In this document: positions 54,101 to 63,191 of the stretch, in pieces
Numbering within the stretch: the first letter of the stretch is position 1
How the letters are laid out: the number at the start of each line of letters is the position of its first letter
Source: Sphingobacterium tabacisoli
GTDB lineage: Bacteria > Bacteroidota > Bacteroidia > Sphingobacteriales > Sphingobacteriaceae
Direction of reading: 5' to 3'
Assembly: GCF_017908035.1 (NCBI RefSeq)
Contig: NZ_JAEQMU010000001.1
Span: forward strand, 1,178,001 to 1,242,000
DNA: 64,000 nt
Notes under the pieces: generated by a model
What the model was told of the DNA's origin: nothing
Database searches by the model: none
The model's input: only the letters and a program-made list of their open reading frames with translations
Program-made: the position numbers and the translations under genes

Positions 54101-54658
54101 GAACGTTTTAATTTCATTACGAAAGAAAAGAACGACCTGGTAGCAGCTAAAGACTCTTTGCTATCCACTATTCAGGAAATAGATGATAGTGCCAATGACA
54201 AGTTTATGAGTGCCTTTACTTCGGTAAGGGAAAACTTTATCCGTGTATTCCGCTCGCTATTCAACGAAGAAGATAGTTGTGACCTTATTCTCAGTGACCC
54301 TAAGAATCCATTAGAGTCAGACATTGATATTATTGCCCGTCCTAAAGGAAAACGCCCGCTATCTATCAATCAGCTGTCAGGTGGGGAGAAAACGCTAACT
54401 TCTACAGCTCTACTATTCTCACTGTATCTCTTGAAGCCTGCGCCATTCTGTATCTTCGATGAGGTAGATGCGCCGTTGGATGACACCAATATTGACAAAT
54501 TCAACAAAATCATACGCGAGTTCTCTAATCAATCACAATTTATCGTGGTATCCCACAATAAACGTACGATAGCGAGTACCGACATTATCTATGGTGTTAC
54601 GATGGTAGAACAAGGAATATCCCGCGTTGTACCAGTAGATCTAAGGGACGTAGCTTAG
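51116..54658 (+). CDS. smc: Chromosome segregation protein SMC
   Basis: Condensin ATPase of 1180 residues for chromosome organisation. N-terminal Walker A GPNGCGKSN (about 32-40), two long coiled coils (about 170-500 and 670-1010), hinge domain between (about 505-665, with FPESIKFLRKNAGWSKSYPL and DAVILHHEGKFNKHKLGLSG), then the ABC signature LSGGEKTL and Walker B CIFDEVDAPLDDTN near the C-terminus. A -7-like TATTTTCG (51085-51092) lies 23 bases before the ATG. The partner genes scpA and scpB are not in the window. Confidence 0.96.
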   Translation: MELTKLEIKGFKSFGDKITINFNEGVTAIVGPNGCGKSNVVDAIRWVLGEQSTKTLRSEKMENIIFNGTKTRKPANLAEVSLTFNNNKSVLPTEFTTVTITRKLYRTGESEYRLNDVKCRLKDITDLFLDTGIGADTYSIIELKMIDEIIANKDNSRRNLFEEASGISKYKVRKKQTLNKLKETEADLSRVDDLLYEITKNLKTLETQAKKADKYFLLKEEYKKASVGLAYYRLDSFSSDLSTLGEKEKELSQSLQTTLEQIDSKEKELRTGREEILVKEKSLSTQQKTTHEFQNKIRIYESEKKIKNERLHHLQERDARIQTEQNLDKQQLSHVDSTLKRLHEEIYEEQAKLDVYQDAIQKNKTEVEELRGQQQTAKSKLDRFAAENNELQNKIYKVEKDIAVFNIQKESLEQESLRNITDASSKAEELNQFNLAVDDLQSKVDAQQGLYEQALELENELNGKIQVAETKLTQAKDELSKESRLVDAKQNEYNLTKSLVDNLEGFPESIKFLRKNAGWSKSYPLFSDILFCQEEYRVAIENYLESVMNHYVVDTQQDAIQAINLLSDAARGRANFFVLDAVLQPIEQTTPTIPSGMVSAMEVIKVDKKYEKLCLELLKNVYLLHADDPKSIETDLPTADAVILHHEGKFNKHKLGLSGGSVGLFEGKRIGRAKNLENLAKEIKTLNAHIAELMEVEEEQIELIASLKRQSQKEVIDELRIQLARLQNEWTSVKTKQEQYQAFLANSQNRKADIESRLSQIAEDLNKAEPELKILKVESEERQKQGLDLQAAFNDLNDFLTERSAEYNQENIRLHQQQNKLSGVQKDLEYRESQKEALEERINKNTAEQEQIKVDMKDALTFTDSNDDDLKGLYEQKESLEKALHEMEEVFYSFRKHLNDLEEEVSNLRKAKDQYDFLITEIKDKKTTLQIDLNSLKERLSVEFNIDIKELLEGEMPEIEQSHEELGSLCTRLKKQLDEYGSINPMAKEAYDEITERFNFITKEKNDLVAAKDSLLSTIQEIDDSANDKFMSAFTSVRENFIRVFRSLFNEEDSCDLILSDPKNPLESDIDIIARPKGKRPLSINQLSGGEKTLTSTALLFSLYLLKPAPFCIFDEVDAPLDDTNIDKFNKIIREFSNQSQFIVVSHNKRTIASTDIIYGVTMVEQGISRVVPVDLRDVA

Positions 54659-54682
54659 CTTCGCCCCTGCCGAACAATACCT

Positions 54683-54719
54683 ATCCCGACATCTTGGCAA
54701 GGCTGTCGGGATTTTTTTA
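54683..54719 (+). terminator. Terminator of smc
   Basis: ATCCCGAC/GTCGGGAT stem (54683-54690 with 54705-54712), with further pairing inside, followed by seven T. Confidence 0.9.
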
Positions 54720-54771
54720 TAAACTTTTTAAAGCTCCATACGTTCTATTTCTATAACAATAGATAAAAGCT

Positions 54772-55065
54772 ATGGATAAATTAAAAAAATTCGAGTTGAT
54801 GGAGAAAATAACACGGGAACTGGAAGACTTACGTAATAGTCAGCAGGCCGTGTTGGAAAAAATCGGAAAAATCGAAGTCGACAACATCGAACTTGGAGAC
54901 AAAATGATCGAATCCAAAGTGCCGGACATCTACCAACGTACGGCGCAAAACGCTGATGCTATCCGCGAAATCCTGGAGGATTTCCAGCAAAAAACAGAAG
55001 AGTTTGGAGATAAAAACAATGTGGACAAGCTCAAAGAGCAAGATGCCATAAACAAACTTAAATAG
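54772..55065 (+). CDS. Hypothetical small coiled-coil protein
   Basis: Highly charged cytoplasmic protein of 97 residues, predicted coiled coil through most of its length (MEKITRELEDLRNSQQAVLE, then KIGKIEVDNIELGDKM). No family is recognised. It has its own gap after the smc terminator and a terminator of its own, so it is probably an independent transcript. Proximity to smc suggests nothing firm. Confidence 0.72.
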   Translation: MDKLKKFELMEKITRELEDLRNSQQAVLEKIGKIEVDNIELGDKMIESKVPDIYQRTAQNADAIREILEDFQQKTEEFGDKNNVDKLKEQDAINKLK

Positions 55066-55069
55066 AATA

Positions 55070-55105
55070 AATAGGGCGATTTATAAATATAGAAATCGCC
55101 CTATT
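55070..55105. terminator. Bidirectional terminator
   Basis: A perfect 13-bp stem (AATAGGGCGATTT, 55070-55082, with 55093-55105) lies between convergent genes. Confidence 0.85.
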
Positions 55106-55134
55106 CATTACTCCCTTAATTTGGAAAATGTAGT

Positions 55135-57138
55135 TTACCAGATAACAATACGTTTGTCTTGGGGAACATACATTTTATCTCCTGCTTTGGTACCCCAAGC
55201 TTCGTGAAAACCATCCAAGTTGATGATTGGCCCAAATGCACGATACTGCGCTGGAGAATGAGGATCAGTTTTCACCTGATTGACTACAAATTCATCCGTT
55301 GTCTTGGTACGCCAAATCGTAGCCCAAGATAGGAAAAAGCGCTGCTCTGGTGTAAAACCATCGATTTTACCTGGATTACCCTTGTCTTTAAGATACATTT
55401 TCATGGCGTCAAAAGCTACAGATGAGCCTCCCAAATCTCCAATATTCTCGCCCAATGTAAATCTACCATTGACAAATACGCCCGGTACAGGCTCATAAGA
55501 TTCAAACTGAGCTACCAACGCATTTGCTGCAGCATCAAATTTTGCTTTATCGTCGGCAGTCCACCAGTTGTTTAAATTACCATTGCCATCATACTGAGAG
55601 CCTGAATCGTCAAATCCATGAGATAATTCGTGCCCTATAACTGCACCTATACCTCCGAAATTAACTGCGGCATCGGCTTTATAATCGTAGAATGGACGTT
55701 GAAGAATAGCCGCTGGAAATACGATTTCGTTATACAATGGACTGTAATAAGCATTCACCGTCTGCGGGCTCATACCCCACTCCGTTTTATCTACTGGTTT
55801 ACCTTGCTTTGCTAAGTTTTGTTCAAAAGCCCAAATGTGGATATTCCGGATGTTGTCTGCAAGCGAGTTGCCCACATTCAATTGAGAATAGTCCTTCCAT
55901 TTGTCTGGATAGCCAATCTTCACATTAAATTTGGCCAACTTTTCTAAAGCTTCTTCCTTCGTAACTGGAGACATCCAAGCTAGATTATTGATATGCACCT
56001 CAAAAGATTTGATTAAGTAGCCTACAAGTTCTTCGCACGCCGCCTTTGCATCTTCTGGGAAATGCTCTTTTACATAAAGCTTACCTAAGAGCTCTCCTGC
56101 AGTTTCATTGACAAATTCTAGACCTCTTTTATCCAAAGTACGCTGTTCTTTCTGACCTTTCAATTTACGGCCAAAGAAATCGAACGCTAACTCATCAAGT
56201 TCCTGTGTTAGATAACCAGTAGCGTCGTTCATAACATGAAACTTTAGGTACTCTTTAATAACAGGAATATTTTTTTGGTTAACGATTTTATCCAGATTTT
56301 GAAAATAGTTCAACTCGCCAATGATAACCGTATCTGCTTTAAATCCCATCTTAGTCAAGTAGTCTGCCACATCGACATTCTTTACCATTTTCCCTAAATC
56401 TTTGACTGCAATTGGGTTATAACGCTTTTGAGCATCACGAGACTCTTCTATTGTTTTCAAATAAGAAGCAATAGACTTCTCAAATGCTACAATTTTCGGT
56501 CCTTTCAAATCGCGTGTCAGCTGTCCCGTCTTGGCATATAAAGCCGAAATATAAGTAGCATAATCTCCCAGTGTCTGGGTATTCTTTTCATCTACCTTTT
56601 GGTAATAAGAACGACCTAGACCTAGTCCTCCCCCCCCTAAATAAACGGCATTGGCACTAGAATTCTTCATATGAGCGCTCACATAGCCTCCATAAAATGG
56701 ATTTCCCCCTTCTTTGCCATACAAGGAGAAATAAGCCGTTAAGTCTTTAAGGTCTTTGATGCCGTCGATTCGCTTAAGTTGCTCTTGAATCGGTGCTAAC
56801 CCTTGCTTATTACGCGTATCAAAATCTATGAAAGATTTATAAAGGTCCGCGATTTTCTGTCCATCACTCCCTTTTTCAAAGTGTGAATTCAACGAACCTT
56901 TTAAAATATTCAATACAGCTACATCTGTATTTTCGCGCAATTCGTCGAATGATCCCCAACGTGCCTTGTCTGATGGAATCTCGACTGATTTCATCCAATT
57001 TCCATTGACGTAGTTGTAAAAATCATCCTGAGGCCTGACATTCTTGTCCATCAGAGATAGGTCTATAGCTTGATGCTGCTGCGCAAATGTCGCAGTCGCA
57101 CTCGCCAAAACCGCTGTAAGTACAATTAGCTTGTTCAT
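55135..57138 (-). CDS. M13 family zinc metallopeptidase (neprilysin/PepO-like)
   Basis: Exported peptidase of 667 residues with signal peptide (1-19, ending TFAQ). Zinc site HELSH: H503, E504, H507 (VIGHELSHGFDDSG), and the third ligand in GENIGDLGG, where family members usually have GENxADxGG. The N-terminal PEP-M13 domain spans about 35-420 (DFYNYVNGNWMKSVEIPSDK). M13 enzymes cleave small peptides. It ends DKRIVIW, as usual for the family. A -7-like element (TATGTTTG, 57321-57328) lies about 180 bp upstream; the 228-bp gap to the divergent gene has no other feature of note. Confidence 0.93.
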   Translation of the reverse strand: MNKLIVLTAVLASATATFAQQHQAIDLSLMDKNVRPQDDFYNYVNGNWMKSVEIPSDKARWGSFDELRENTDVAVLNILKGSLNSHFEKGSDGQKIADLYKSFIDFDTRNKQGLAPIQEQLKRIDGIKDLKDLTAYFSLYGKEGGNPFYGGYVSAHMKNSSANAVYLGGGGLGLGRSYYQKVDEKNTQTLGDYATYISALYAKTGQLTRDLKGPKIVAFEKSIASYLKTIEESRDAQKRYNPIAVKDLGKMVKNVDVADYLTKMGFKADTVIIGELNYFQNLDKIVNQKNIPVIKEYLKFHVMNDATGYLTQELDELAFDFFGRKLKGQKEQRTLDKRGLEFVNETAGELLGKLYVKEHFPEDAKAACEELVGYLIKSFEVHINNLAWMSPVTKEEALEKLAKFNVKIGYPDKWKDYSQLNVGNSLADNIRNIHIWAFEQNLAKQGKPVDKTEWGMSPQTVNAYYSPLYNEIVFPAAILQRPFYDYKADAAVNFGGIGAVIGHELSHGFDDSGSQYDGNGNLNNWWTADDKAKFDAAANALVAQFESYEPVPGVFVNGRFTLGENIGDLGGSSVAFDAMKMYLKDKGNPGKIDGFTPEQRFFLSWATIWRTKTTDEFVVNQVKTDPHSPAQYRAFGPIINLDGFHEAWGTKAGDKMYVPQDKRIVIW

Positions 57139-57366
57139 TATGTATTTAATTTATCTTTTAAGAGTAATCCCCATAAATCAGAATAGAATACTCCAACTAA
57201 CTATCACGGATATACAGACATTACACTGGGCAACGAAAGTGTTGACGAACGATCTAAATAATAACCGATTCTGTTCGTTACATTTGTATTGGGTATTCCC
57301 GTGACGGGTTTATATCTATGCAAACATAATAAATCATCGGTAGATTATTAGGTAACTATTTTATAT

Positions 57367-58023
57367 ATGTATATAGAAATTGAAGGTCAAACCTACGACA
57401 TCAGTATACGAGACACTGAAAAAGGTGTCACCATTATGGGGCAAAAAGATGGCATCATTCAGCTTGCTGTCCCCGCGCAGCTGTCAGAGGGAGAATTGAT
57501 TACTTACCTTAAAAGCACTCCGTTCAAAAAATTGGCACAGTCAGATCGGCCTGTCAAATTGGAAACAAGTACGACTATAGCCCTCTTCGACAGCACGTTT
57601 ACCGTCGTCATCCAAAAAGAATTACTAAATCCATATATCGCTGGAAAATCCCTATATACAAATCTCAATCCTAAAAGTAAAGCTAGACTAAACAATCTCC
57701 TCGAACAGGTCTTAATACAAGAACTAAAACAACGAATAGGTTTTTGGGAAGAAAAACTAGGGATATTAATCGATAGTATATATATCCGTAAATTAAAAAC
57801 AAATTTCCATACTGTTTGTAGTAACAGTAGTCGTTTGACCTTTGATAAAAATCTTATTCATAAGTCAAGAGAGTATCTGGCCTACCTATGTGCCGTTGCT
57901 GTTTTTGATTACCTACAAATGGACGATTCAATACGAGAGCAACTGGCTGATCAACATATAAAAGACTGGAAACACCACCAAAAGGTATTCCTTTATGAAC
58001 TAACACCACAAGTAAATAGATAA
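57367..58023 (+). CDS. YgjP-like metallopeptidase-fold protein without the active site
   Basis: Protein of 218 residues that follows the plan of YgjP-type (DUF45, M48-like) metallopeptidases: an N-terminal beta part (IQLAVPAQLSEGELITYLKS), an LKQRIGFWEEKLGI helix, and an IRKLKTNFHTVCSNSSRLTF region that aligns by pattern with the usual K-x-R-WGSC segment. The HExxH zinc motif that should follow is replaced by CAVAVFDYL, and the WGSC is FHTVC. It therefore has no zinc site and is likely a catalytically dead member. It lies two bases before the MpaB-like gene, so the two work in one transcript. Confidence 0.75.
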   Translation: MYIEIEGQTYDISIRDTEKGVTIMGQKDGIIQLAVPAQLSEGELITYLKSTPFKKLAQSDRPVKLETSTTIALFDSTFTVVIQKELLNPYIAGKSLYTNLNPKSKARLNNLLEQVLIQELKQRIGFWEEKLGILIDSIYIRKLKTNFHTVCSNSSRLTFDKNLIHKSREYLAYLCAVAVFDYLQMDDSIREQLADQHIKDWKHHQKVFLYELTPQVNR

Positions 58024-58024
58024 G

Positions 58025-59203
58025 ATGGACATTCCCTATCGCTTTAAGCTCAATACATCGTCATTTGCCTATTATTGGACAGAAGGGGTAGGTAAAGAGC
58101 TATTGAATAAGTTGGGGTTTACACCTGATATCGACAACGCTAAACAATTTATTCCCTTGCTTTATCAATGGGATAATAGAGCTGATCAAATCATACACGA
58201 GCTATATGATAGAATAGGTATTGTGGCCGCAAACAAATCCCTGTTTAACTATATGGACAATCAGCCTTTACCTCCAGACGAATCGACAGTATGGAATGAC
58301 TTTTTCAAGGATATCGATTTAAATCCAGATTGGCTAGATAAGAATAAACTACAAAAAGGAAGCGAGCTTTGCCGAAGACCAGGGTTGACCTCACTCATCG
58401 TCTTACGTGATTACTGTCTTATGGGTGGTTATGAATCCGCTGCAATCAATAAGCCTTTAATATACACAGGAGCACTAAAAAAGGGGGCGGTAAAGCGCTT
58501 GGTGGACACGGTAGAGTTTTGGGTACAGATCACGAAAGAAAATGGCTTAGAGAAAGGAAGCGAGGGGCTTAAACAAATATTCCTCACGCGTATGATACAT
58601 GCCTATTCACGTGTACATATCCTCGACAAGTCGGATTGGGATGCAGAAAAATGGGGAATACCGATCAATAGTTGGGATATGTTAGCGACAAATTTAGGCT
58701 TCTCTTTAGTATTTATGGTGGGACTCCAGCGCATGGGAATACAGGTCTCTTCCGAAGAAAAAGAAGGAGTCTTCCATTTTTGGAAATATATTGGATATTT
58801 ACTGGGGATCCCCTTAGAATTATTGCCGAACAATGAGAATGAGGCTATCGAATCACTATACTATTGGACCATGACCCAACGAGAGGGAGATGCAGATACC
58901 CAATTACTGGCTTCTGCGCTCAAGGAGGAGCCTGTGATGGCGCAATACCCAACAAATCCGCTCATGCGAAAGATGATGCGTGAAATACATTTGTTCTATA
59001 ACCATTATCTTTTAGGAGAATACTCTTGCCATCTGTTAGGATTACCCTCAACGACAATTGGTCGGTTTGGCATCATTAATATATGGCGGACCAAAAAGCT
59101 AGAAATGAAAATAGGAAACGGATCGAACAGGCAAAAAGCAATAGTAGATGGGGGAAATGAACAGGAACACGTCCGTCAGATCTACCAAAAATATAATCAA
59201 TAG
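58025..59203 (+). CDS. Oxygenase MpaB family protein (DUF2236)
   Basis: Protein of 392 residues with the DUF2236/MpaB pattern: EFWVQITKENGLEKGSEGL, FLTRMIHAYSRVHIL (the histidine is the usual heme-ligand candidate), KWGIPINSWDMLATNLGFSL, and MREIHLFYNHYLLGEYSC near the end. Relatives include MpaB and the latex-clearing protein Lcp, heme enzymes that cleave or oxidise lipids and polyisoprenoids; the substrate here is unknown. No signal peptide. It is preceded by the degenerate YgjP-like gene (1-base gap) and followed by a terminator. Confidence 0.85.
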   Translation: MDIPYRFKLNTSSFAYYWTEGVGKELLNKLGFTPDIDNAKQFIPLLYQWDNRADQIIHELYDRIGIVAANKSLFNYMDNQPLPPDESTVWNDFFKDIDLNPDWLDKNKLQKGSELCRRPGLTSLIVLRDYCLMGGYESAAINKPLIYTGALKKGAVKRLVDTVEFWVQITKENGLEKGSEGLKQIFLTRMIHAYSRVHILDKSDWDAEKWGIPINSWDMLATNLGFSLVFMVGLQRMGIQVSSEEKEGVFHFWKYIGYLLGIPLELLPNNENEAIESLYYWTMTQREGDADTQLLASALKEEPVMAQYPTNPLMRKMMREIHLFYNHYLLGEYSCHLLGLPSTTIGRFGIINIWRTKKLEMKIGNGSNRQKAIVDGGNEQEHVRQIYQKYNQ

Positions 59204-59214
59204 TACATATACTT

Positions 59215-59258
59215 TAAGAAAAAAAAGAGGTGCAAATCATGTATTTGCACCTCTCTAC
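59215..59258. terminator. Bidirectional terminator
   Basis: AGAGGTGCAAAT/ATTTGCACCTCT stem (59226-59237 with 59243-59254) with loop CATGT. A run of A on the left gives a T-run on the minus strand, so it serves the M16 gene best. Confidence 0.88.
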
Positions 59259-59274
59259 TTTATGAAATTGATTC

Positions 59275-62142
59275 TTATTTAGATTGCGCTTCAGGCAACA
59301 AAATAAACTTGAAAAGACGATCAGATTTTAAGTATTTATTCGCAACCTCCTTTACAGATCGAATAGATACCTTATTTAACTCATCTAGGTAACGAAGTAC
59401 GTAAGTAGGATCCTCATTGAGCTGGTAAGCACCTGAAATCTGTCCCATCCAGAACCCATTCTCTCTCAATTGCAGTTCTAACTGACGTTTCTGCTCGATA
59501 ACAAACTTATCTAAATCGATTTGACTTGGTCCATTGGCTTTTACCTTATTCACTTCGTCAACAGCTGAATTAATTAATGACTCATATTTGTCTACTCCAG
59601 TGCCAAACCCGATATTAAAGCTGTAACGACCTTTTGGGTATTTGCTCGATGATGCACTTGCACCTGTACCATAGACACCACTTTCCTCCTCGCGTAACCG
59701 CTCTAATAGTCTAATGGATAATACTCCCTCTAATGCGTCAAGGTTTAAGTTTTCTTTCTCTGAATAATCGTAGTCTCCATAATAGGACATCTGAACTTGA
59801 GCCTTAGCTTCTTTTCCTTTGTATACAATCTTCTCTACCCCCTTGGCTGGCTCGACGATACCTAAATCCTTAGCCTGCTCTTTCCGTCCAAGATTTGGTA
59901 ATGCCGCAAGATAGTTTTCCAGATAAGGCTTAATCTCTTCCTCGGTAAAAGATCCAACTATGGTAAAGGTAAAATCAGAAGCATCAGCAAAACGTTCTTT
60001 AAAGATCTCTAGAGCACGCTTTTGATTTATTCCTTTAATTTGATCCGCCGTAGGAATGGTTCTACGTACGTTATCTTTGTACAATGTTTTGGTTTTAACG
60101 TCAGAAAATACAAAACCAGGATCATCTTCTCTGTTTTCCATTGATGATAACGTACGGGCTATTCCGCTTTGGAAAATATCATCATCCAATCTCGGTGCTG
60201 TAAAATAGCCATAAATCATCTCGAAAGCAGTCTTTAACCCCTCTTTGTCCGAAGATCCTGAAAATCCCTCAGAGCGCTCAGATAGATAAGGAGAAATATT
60301 AGCATTCTTTCCTGTCAGATATTTTCTCAATTCTATAGAGTTCAACTGTCCTACCCCAGAGCCATTAACAAATGCAGCAGCATTTGAAGCTGTAAGATAT
60401 TCTGCATCACTGTATAAAGAGGTACCTCCTGGACTAAATGCAGAGATCAAAATCTGATCATTTTTAAAAGTAGTAGGCTTCAACAATACCTTCACCCCAT
60501 TACTAAGGATAAGCTCCTTGGTTTGGATTGCGGCGATATCTTTTGTTGACTTAATACTTCCTTTCAAAGGCTGTTTCGCCAAAAGTGGCAATTCGGAGAC
60601 TTTATCTTCATAAGCGGTTAACTGTTCTTGATCCACTTCGTTCAACCAAGCGTTAATCTGTGATTCTTGAGGAAGGTTAGCTTTATCTTTCTCAGGCCCC
60701 ATGATAACGATATCCCTATTATTATCCACGTAAAAACGTCTTCCGATAGCTTCAACTTCTTTTAAAGTCAAAGTCGGCAACAATTGCTTCGTGATCTGAT
60801 AACGATCTTCATTGCTCAATGCCGGTTCATCATTAAGGAAATGCTGTAAATATGCACCTACATAGGAATCTGACTTCTTCTTATCACGTTCTTTATAGGA
60901 TGTCTCGTTGCTCTTTACGAATGCTGTCATCGTCCGTTGAAACTCAGATTCAGTAAAGCCAAACTTCTGGAAACGATCAAGCTCCCGCATAGTTGCCTTT
61001 AAGCCTTCTTCAAACATTCCTGGCTTAGCAGCAAAAGATATCGATAGATTGTCTAGTCCTCCGAATAGCGAACTAATACTTATACCTGCTTGTAGGAATG
61101 GCGGATTAGGCTGTTGACTGATTTCTCTAAGACGAGAGCCAATCATGTTATTAAATAGACTCTTCATCAAAGAAGTTCTATAATCACCTACTGTACTAAC
61201 TTTCTCCTCCGGATGCTTAATGATAATCTGTCCTACGGTAGAAGGCATCTCCGGGTCAGTAACAATTAAAAACTGGTTCTTGTTTAACAATGGTACTGAA
61301 TGCTCCGTACGTTTGACTGGGTTCTTAGGTGTTTTCATATCCGAAAAAAGTCGGATTACCTCTTGCTCCATCGCCTTAGTGTCGATATCCCCTACAATAA
61401 TAATCGATTGTAGATCTGGCCTATACCATCTTGCATGAAAATCGCGGATCAACTTTGGATCGAAATTCATGACGACATTTTCCGTACCGATAGGCAGACG
61501 TTGAGAATACAGAGATCCATTCAACAATACAGGCAAAAACTGATCCTGCATACGTTGTGAAGCACCTCTACCCCCACGCATCTCCTCCATAATGATACCA
61601 CGCTCCTTGTTTATTTCTTCCGTAGTCAATAAAGCATCTTGTGCCCAGTCGCGCATCACCTGCAAACCGTTCTTCAATAATTCTGGATCATCGGAAGGAA
61701 TAGGTAGTTGATAAACTGTTTCTTCAAAACTTGTATACGCATTTAAATCAGATCCAAAACGTACACCTGCTTTCTGTAAATAATTAACAAGGTCATTTTT
61801 TGGAAAGTGCTTCAACCCGTTAAAGTTCATGTGCTCTAAAAAGTGAGCTAAACCACGTTCTTCCTCTGTTTCTAGAATAGATCCCACTTTGACACCAAGA
61901 TACATGGTAACCCGCTTTTCTGGTTCCGCATTCTTGAGGATATAATACTTAAATCCATTTTTCAGTTGACCTACAGTCACATTATTATCAAAAGGCAATT
62001 TATCTTGCCATTTTAAAGTATCTTGTGCTAAAATCGTTTTTGCCTCATGCGCTAACGTCGAAGCGTATACTGGGGACGCATCAACAGATGCGAAAGTAGC
62101 AGGTAATAAAAATGCTACTGCTAAAGGTTTTAAAAATCTCAT
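59275..62142 (-). CDS. M16 family zinc metallopeptidase (pitrilysin-like)
   Basis: Exported two-repeat M16 peptidase of 955 residues from this start. The inverted zinc motif HxxEH is at H100-F-L-E103-H104 (AHFLEHMNFNG), with the distal glutamate in the EEINKERGIIMEEMRGGRG region. Two more M16 C-terminal domains and a second, inactive half follow (LILSNGVKVLLKPTTFKNDQ). Start choice: the frame is open to 62205, but MRFLKPLAVAFLLPATFASV at 62142 gives a clean signal peptide, while the longer version has a basic, irregular extension. M16 enzymes degrade short peptides. It is divergent from xerD. Confidence 0.92.
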   Translation of the reverse strand: MRFLKPLAVAFLLPATFASVDASPVYASTLAHEAKTILAQDTLKWQDKLPFDNNVTVGQLKNGFKYYILKNAEPEKRVTMYLGVKVGSILETEEERGLAHFLEHMNFNGLKHFPKNDLVNYLQKAGVRFGSDLNAYTSFEETVYQLPIPSDDPELLKNGLQVMRDWAQDALLTTEEINKERGIIMEEMRGGRGASQRMQDQFLPVLLNGSLYSQRLPIGTENVVMNFDPKLIRDFHARWYRPDLQSIIIVGDIDTKAMEQEVIRLFSDMKTPKNPVKRTEHSVPLLNKNQFLIVTDPEMPSTVGQIIIKHPEEKVSTVGDYRTSLMKSLFNNMIGSRLREISQQPNPPFLQAGISISSLFGGLDNLSISFAAKPGMFEEGLKATMRELDRFQKFGFTESEFQRTMTAFVKSNETSYKERDKKKSDSYVGAYLQHFLNDEPALSNEDRYQITKQLLPTLTLKEVEAIGRRFYVDNNRDIVIMGPEKDKANLPQESQINAWLNEVDQEQLTAYEDKVSELPLLAKQPLKGSIKSTKDIAAIQTKELILSNGVKVLLKPTTFKNDQILISAFSPGGTSLYSDAEYLTASNAAAFVNGSGVGQLNSIELRKYLTGKNANISPYLSERSEGFSGSSDKEGLKTAFEMIYGYFTAPRLDDDIFQSGIARTLSSMENREDDPGFVFSDVKTKTLYKDNVRRTIPTADQIKGINQKRALEIFKERFADASDFTFTIVGSFTEEEIKPYLENYLAALPNLGRKEQAKDLGIVEPAKGVEKIVYKGKEAKAQVQMSYYGDYDYSEKENLNLDALEGVLSIRLLERLREEESGVYGTGASASSSKYPKGRYSFNIGFGTGVDKYESLINSAVDEVNKVKANGPSQIDLDKFVIEQKRQLELQLRENGFWMGQISGAYQLNEDPTYVLRYLDELNKVSIRSVKEVANKYLKSDRLFKFILLPEAQSK

Positions 62143-62223
62143 TAATTTAGCATGTTTAATTTTTTGGCAAAATACCATTAAAAAATTACTAAACATATTA
62201 AGCAATAATAAAATTACAATATT

Positions 62224-62231
62224 TAATTTTG
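62224..62231 (+). promoter_or_regulatory. -7 element of xerD (TAATTTTG)
   Basis: Exact TAnnTTTG match ending three bases before ATG 62235, implying a leaderless mRNA. It excludes the TTG at 62229 as start codon. Confidence 0.5.
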
Positions 62232-62234
62232 TAT

Positions 62235-63128
62235 ATGGACTGGAATACTACATCTAAGGATTTTAAAAGATACTTGGAATTTGAGCGGAATCTTTCTCAA
62301 AATTCAATTTCTGCCTATCTTAATGACGTACAAAAACTCAAAATATACTGTGAGGATCTGAATCTAGAAATTAAGGATCTGTCTCCACGTCATATACAGG
62401 ATTTCCTCGTATGGATGAGCACTTTTTCCATTTCAACTTTTACCCAAGCTAGATTAATCTCTGGCCTGAAAGCATACTTTAATTACTTACAGTTAGAACA
62501 CGAGCTAGATCCCAATCCAATTGAGCTTATAGAAACACCACGCCTGGAACGAAAAATACCAGATGTCTTACATATTGAGGAAATAGATGCCTTAATCAAC
62601 GCCATAGATCTATCCAGCCCTGAGGGAGCCCGAAACAAAGCAATATTAGAAGTCTTATACGGTTGTGGGCTCCGGGTTTCTGAGCTTATCAACTTAAAGA
62701 TATCCAACCTTTTCCTCGATATTGATTTCATTAAAATTGAAGGGAAAGGCAGTAAAGAACGTTTAGTGCCCATCGGTAGCCAAGCCATTAAGTACCTAAA
62801 GATCTACCTGCAGGAAGTACGCAACCAACAGAAAATAAAACTAGGCCATGAGGATTTTGTATTTCTCAATCGTCGTGGCGCCGCGCTCTCGAGAGTAATG
62901 ATTTTTATAATAATCAAAGAACTCGCTACTAAAATTGGGTTGAATAAACAAATCAGTCCACATACTTTCCGACACAGCTTCGCCTCCCACCTTGTGGAAG
63001 GAGGAGCCGACCTACGAGCTATACAGGACATGCTTGGTCATGAAAGCATCACGACAACAGAGATTTACACCCATATAGACAAAGAATACCTCCAGTCGGT
63101 AATTACGCAGTTTCACCCGAGGTCATAG
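62235..63128 (+). CDS. xerD: Tyrosine recombinase XerC/XerD
   Basis: Site-specific recombinase of 297 residues that resolves chromosome dimers. N-terminal SAM-like DNA-binding domain (about 5-90, FKRYLEFERNLSQNSISAYL) and catalytic domain with R147 (GCGLRVSEL), H243-x-x-R246 (HTFRHSFASHL), H269 (MLGHESITTTEIYTH) and nucleophile Y278. All residues needed are present. It resembles XerD (EGGADLRAIQDMLGHESI) more than phage integrases. The start is ATG 62235, decided by a -7 element three bases upstream. A XerC/D assignment is certain; XerD over XerC is likely. Confidence 0.92.
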   Translation: MDWNTTSKDFKRYLEFERNLSQNSISAYLNDVQKLKIYCEDLNLEIKDLSPRHIQDFLVWMSTFSISTFTQARLISGLKAYFNYLQLEHELDPNPIELIETPRLERKIPDVLHIEEIDALINAIDLSSPEGARNKAILEVLYGCGLRVSELINLKISNLFLDIDFIKIEGKGSKERLVPIGSQAIKYLKIYLQEVRNQQKIKLGHEDFVFLNRRGAALSRVMIFIIIKELATKIGLNKQISPHTFRHSFASHLVEGGADLRAIQDMLGHESITTTEIYTHIDKEYLQSVITQFHPRS

Positions 63129-63154
63129 ACTAACGCAACAAAGTGTATTTAAAT

Positions 63155-63185
63155 TTGCAACATTGATGCAATAAAGATATCTTTG
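63155..63185 (+). promoter_or_regulatory. Promoter of the His/Cys-rich membrane protein gene
   Basis: TTG (63155-63157), 20-bp spacer, TATCTTTG (63178-63185), and ATG six bases later at 63192. It is a consensus promoter with a leaderless or nearly leaderless start. Confidence 0.65.
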
Positions 63186-63191
63186 CATGCA

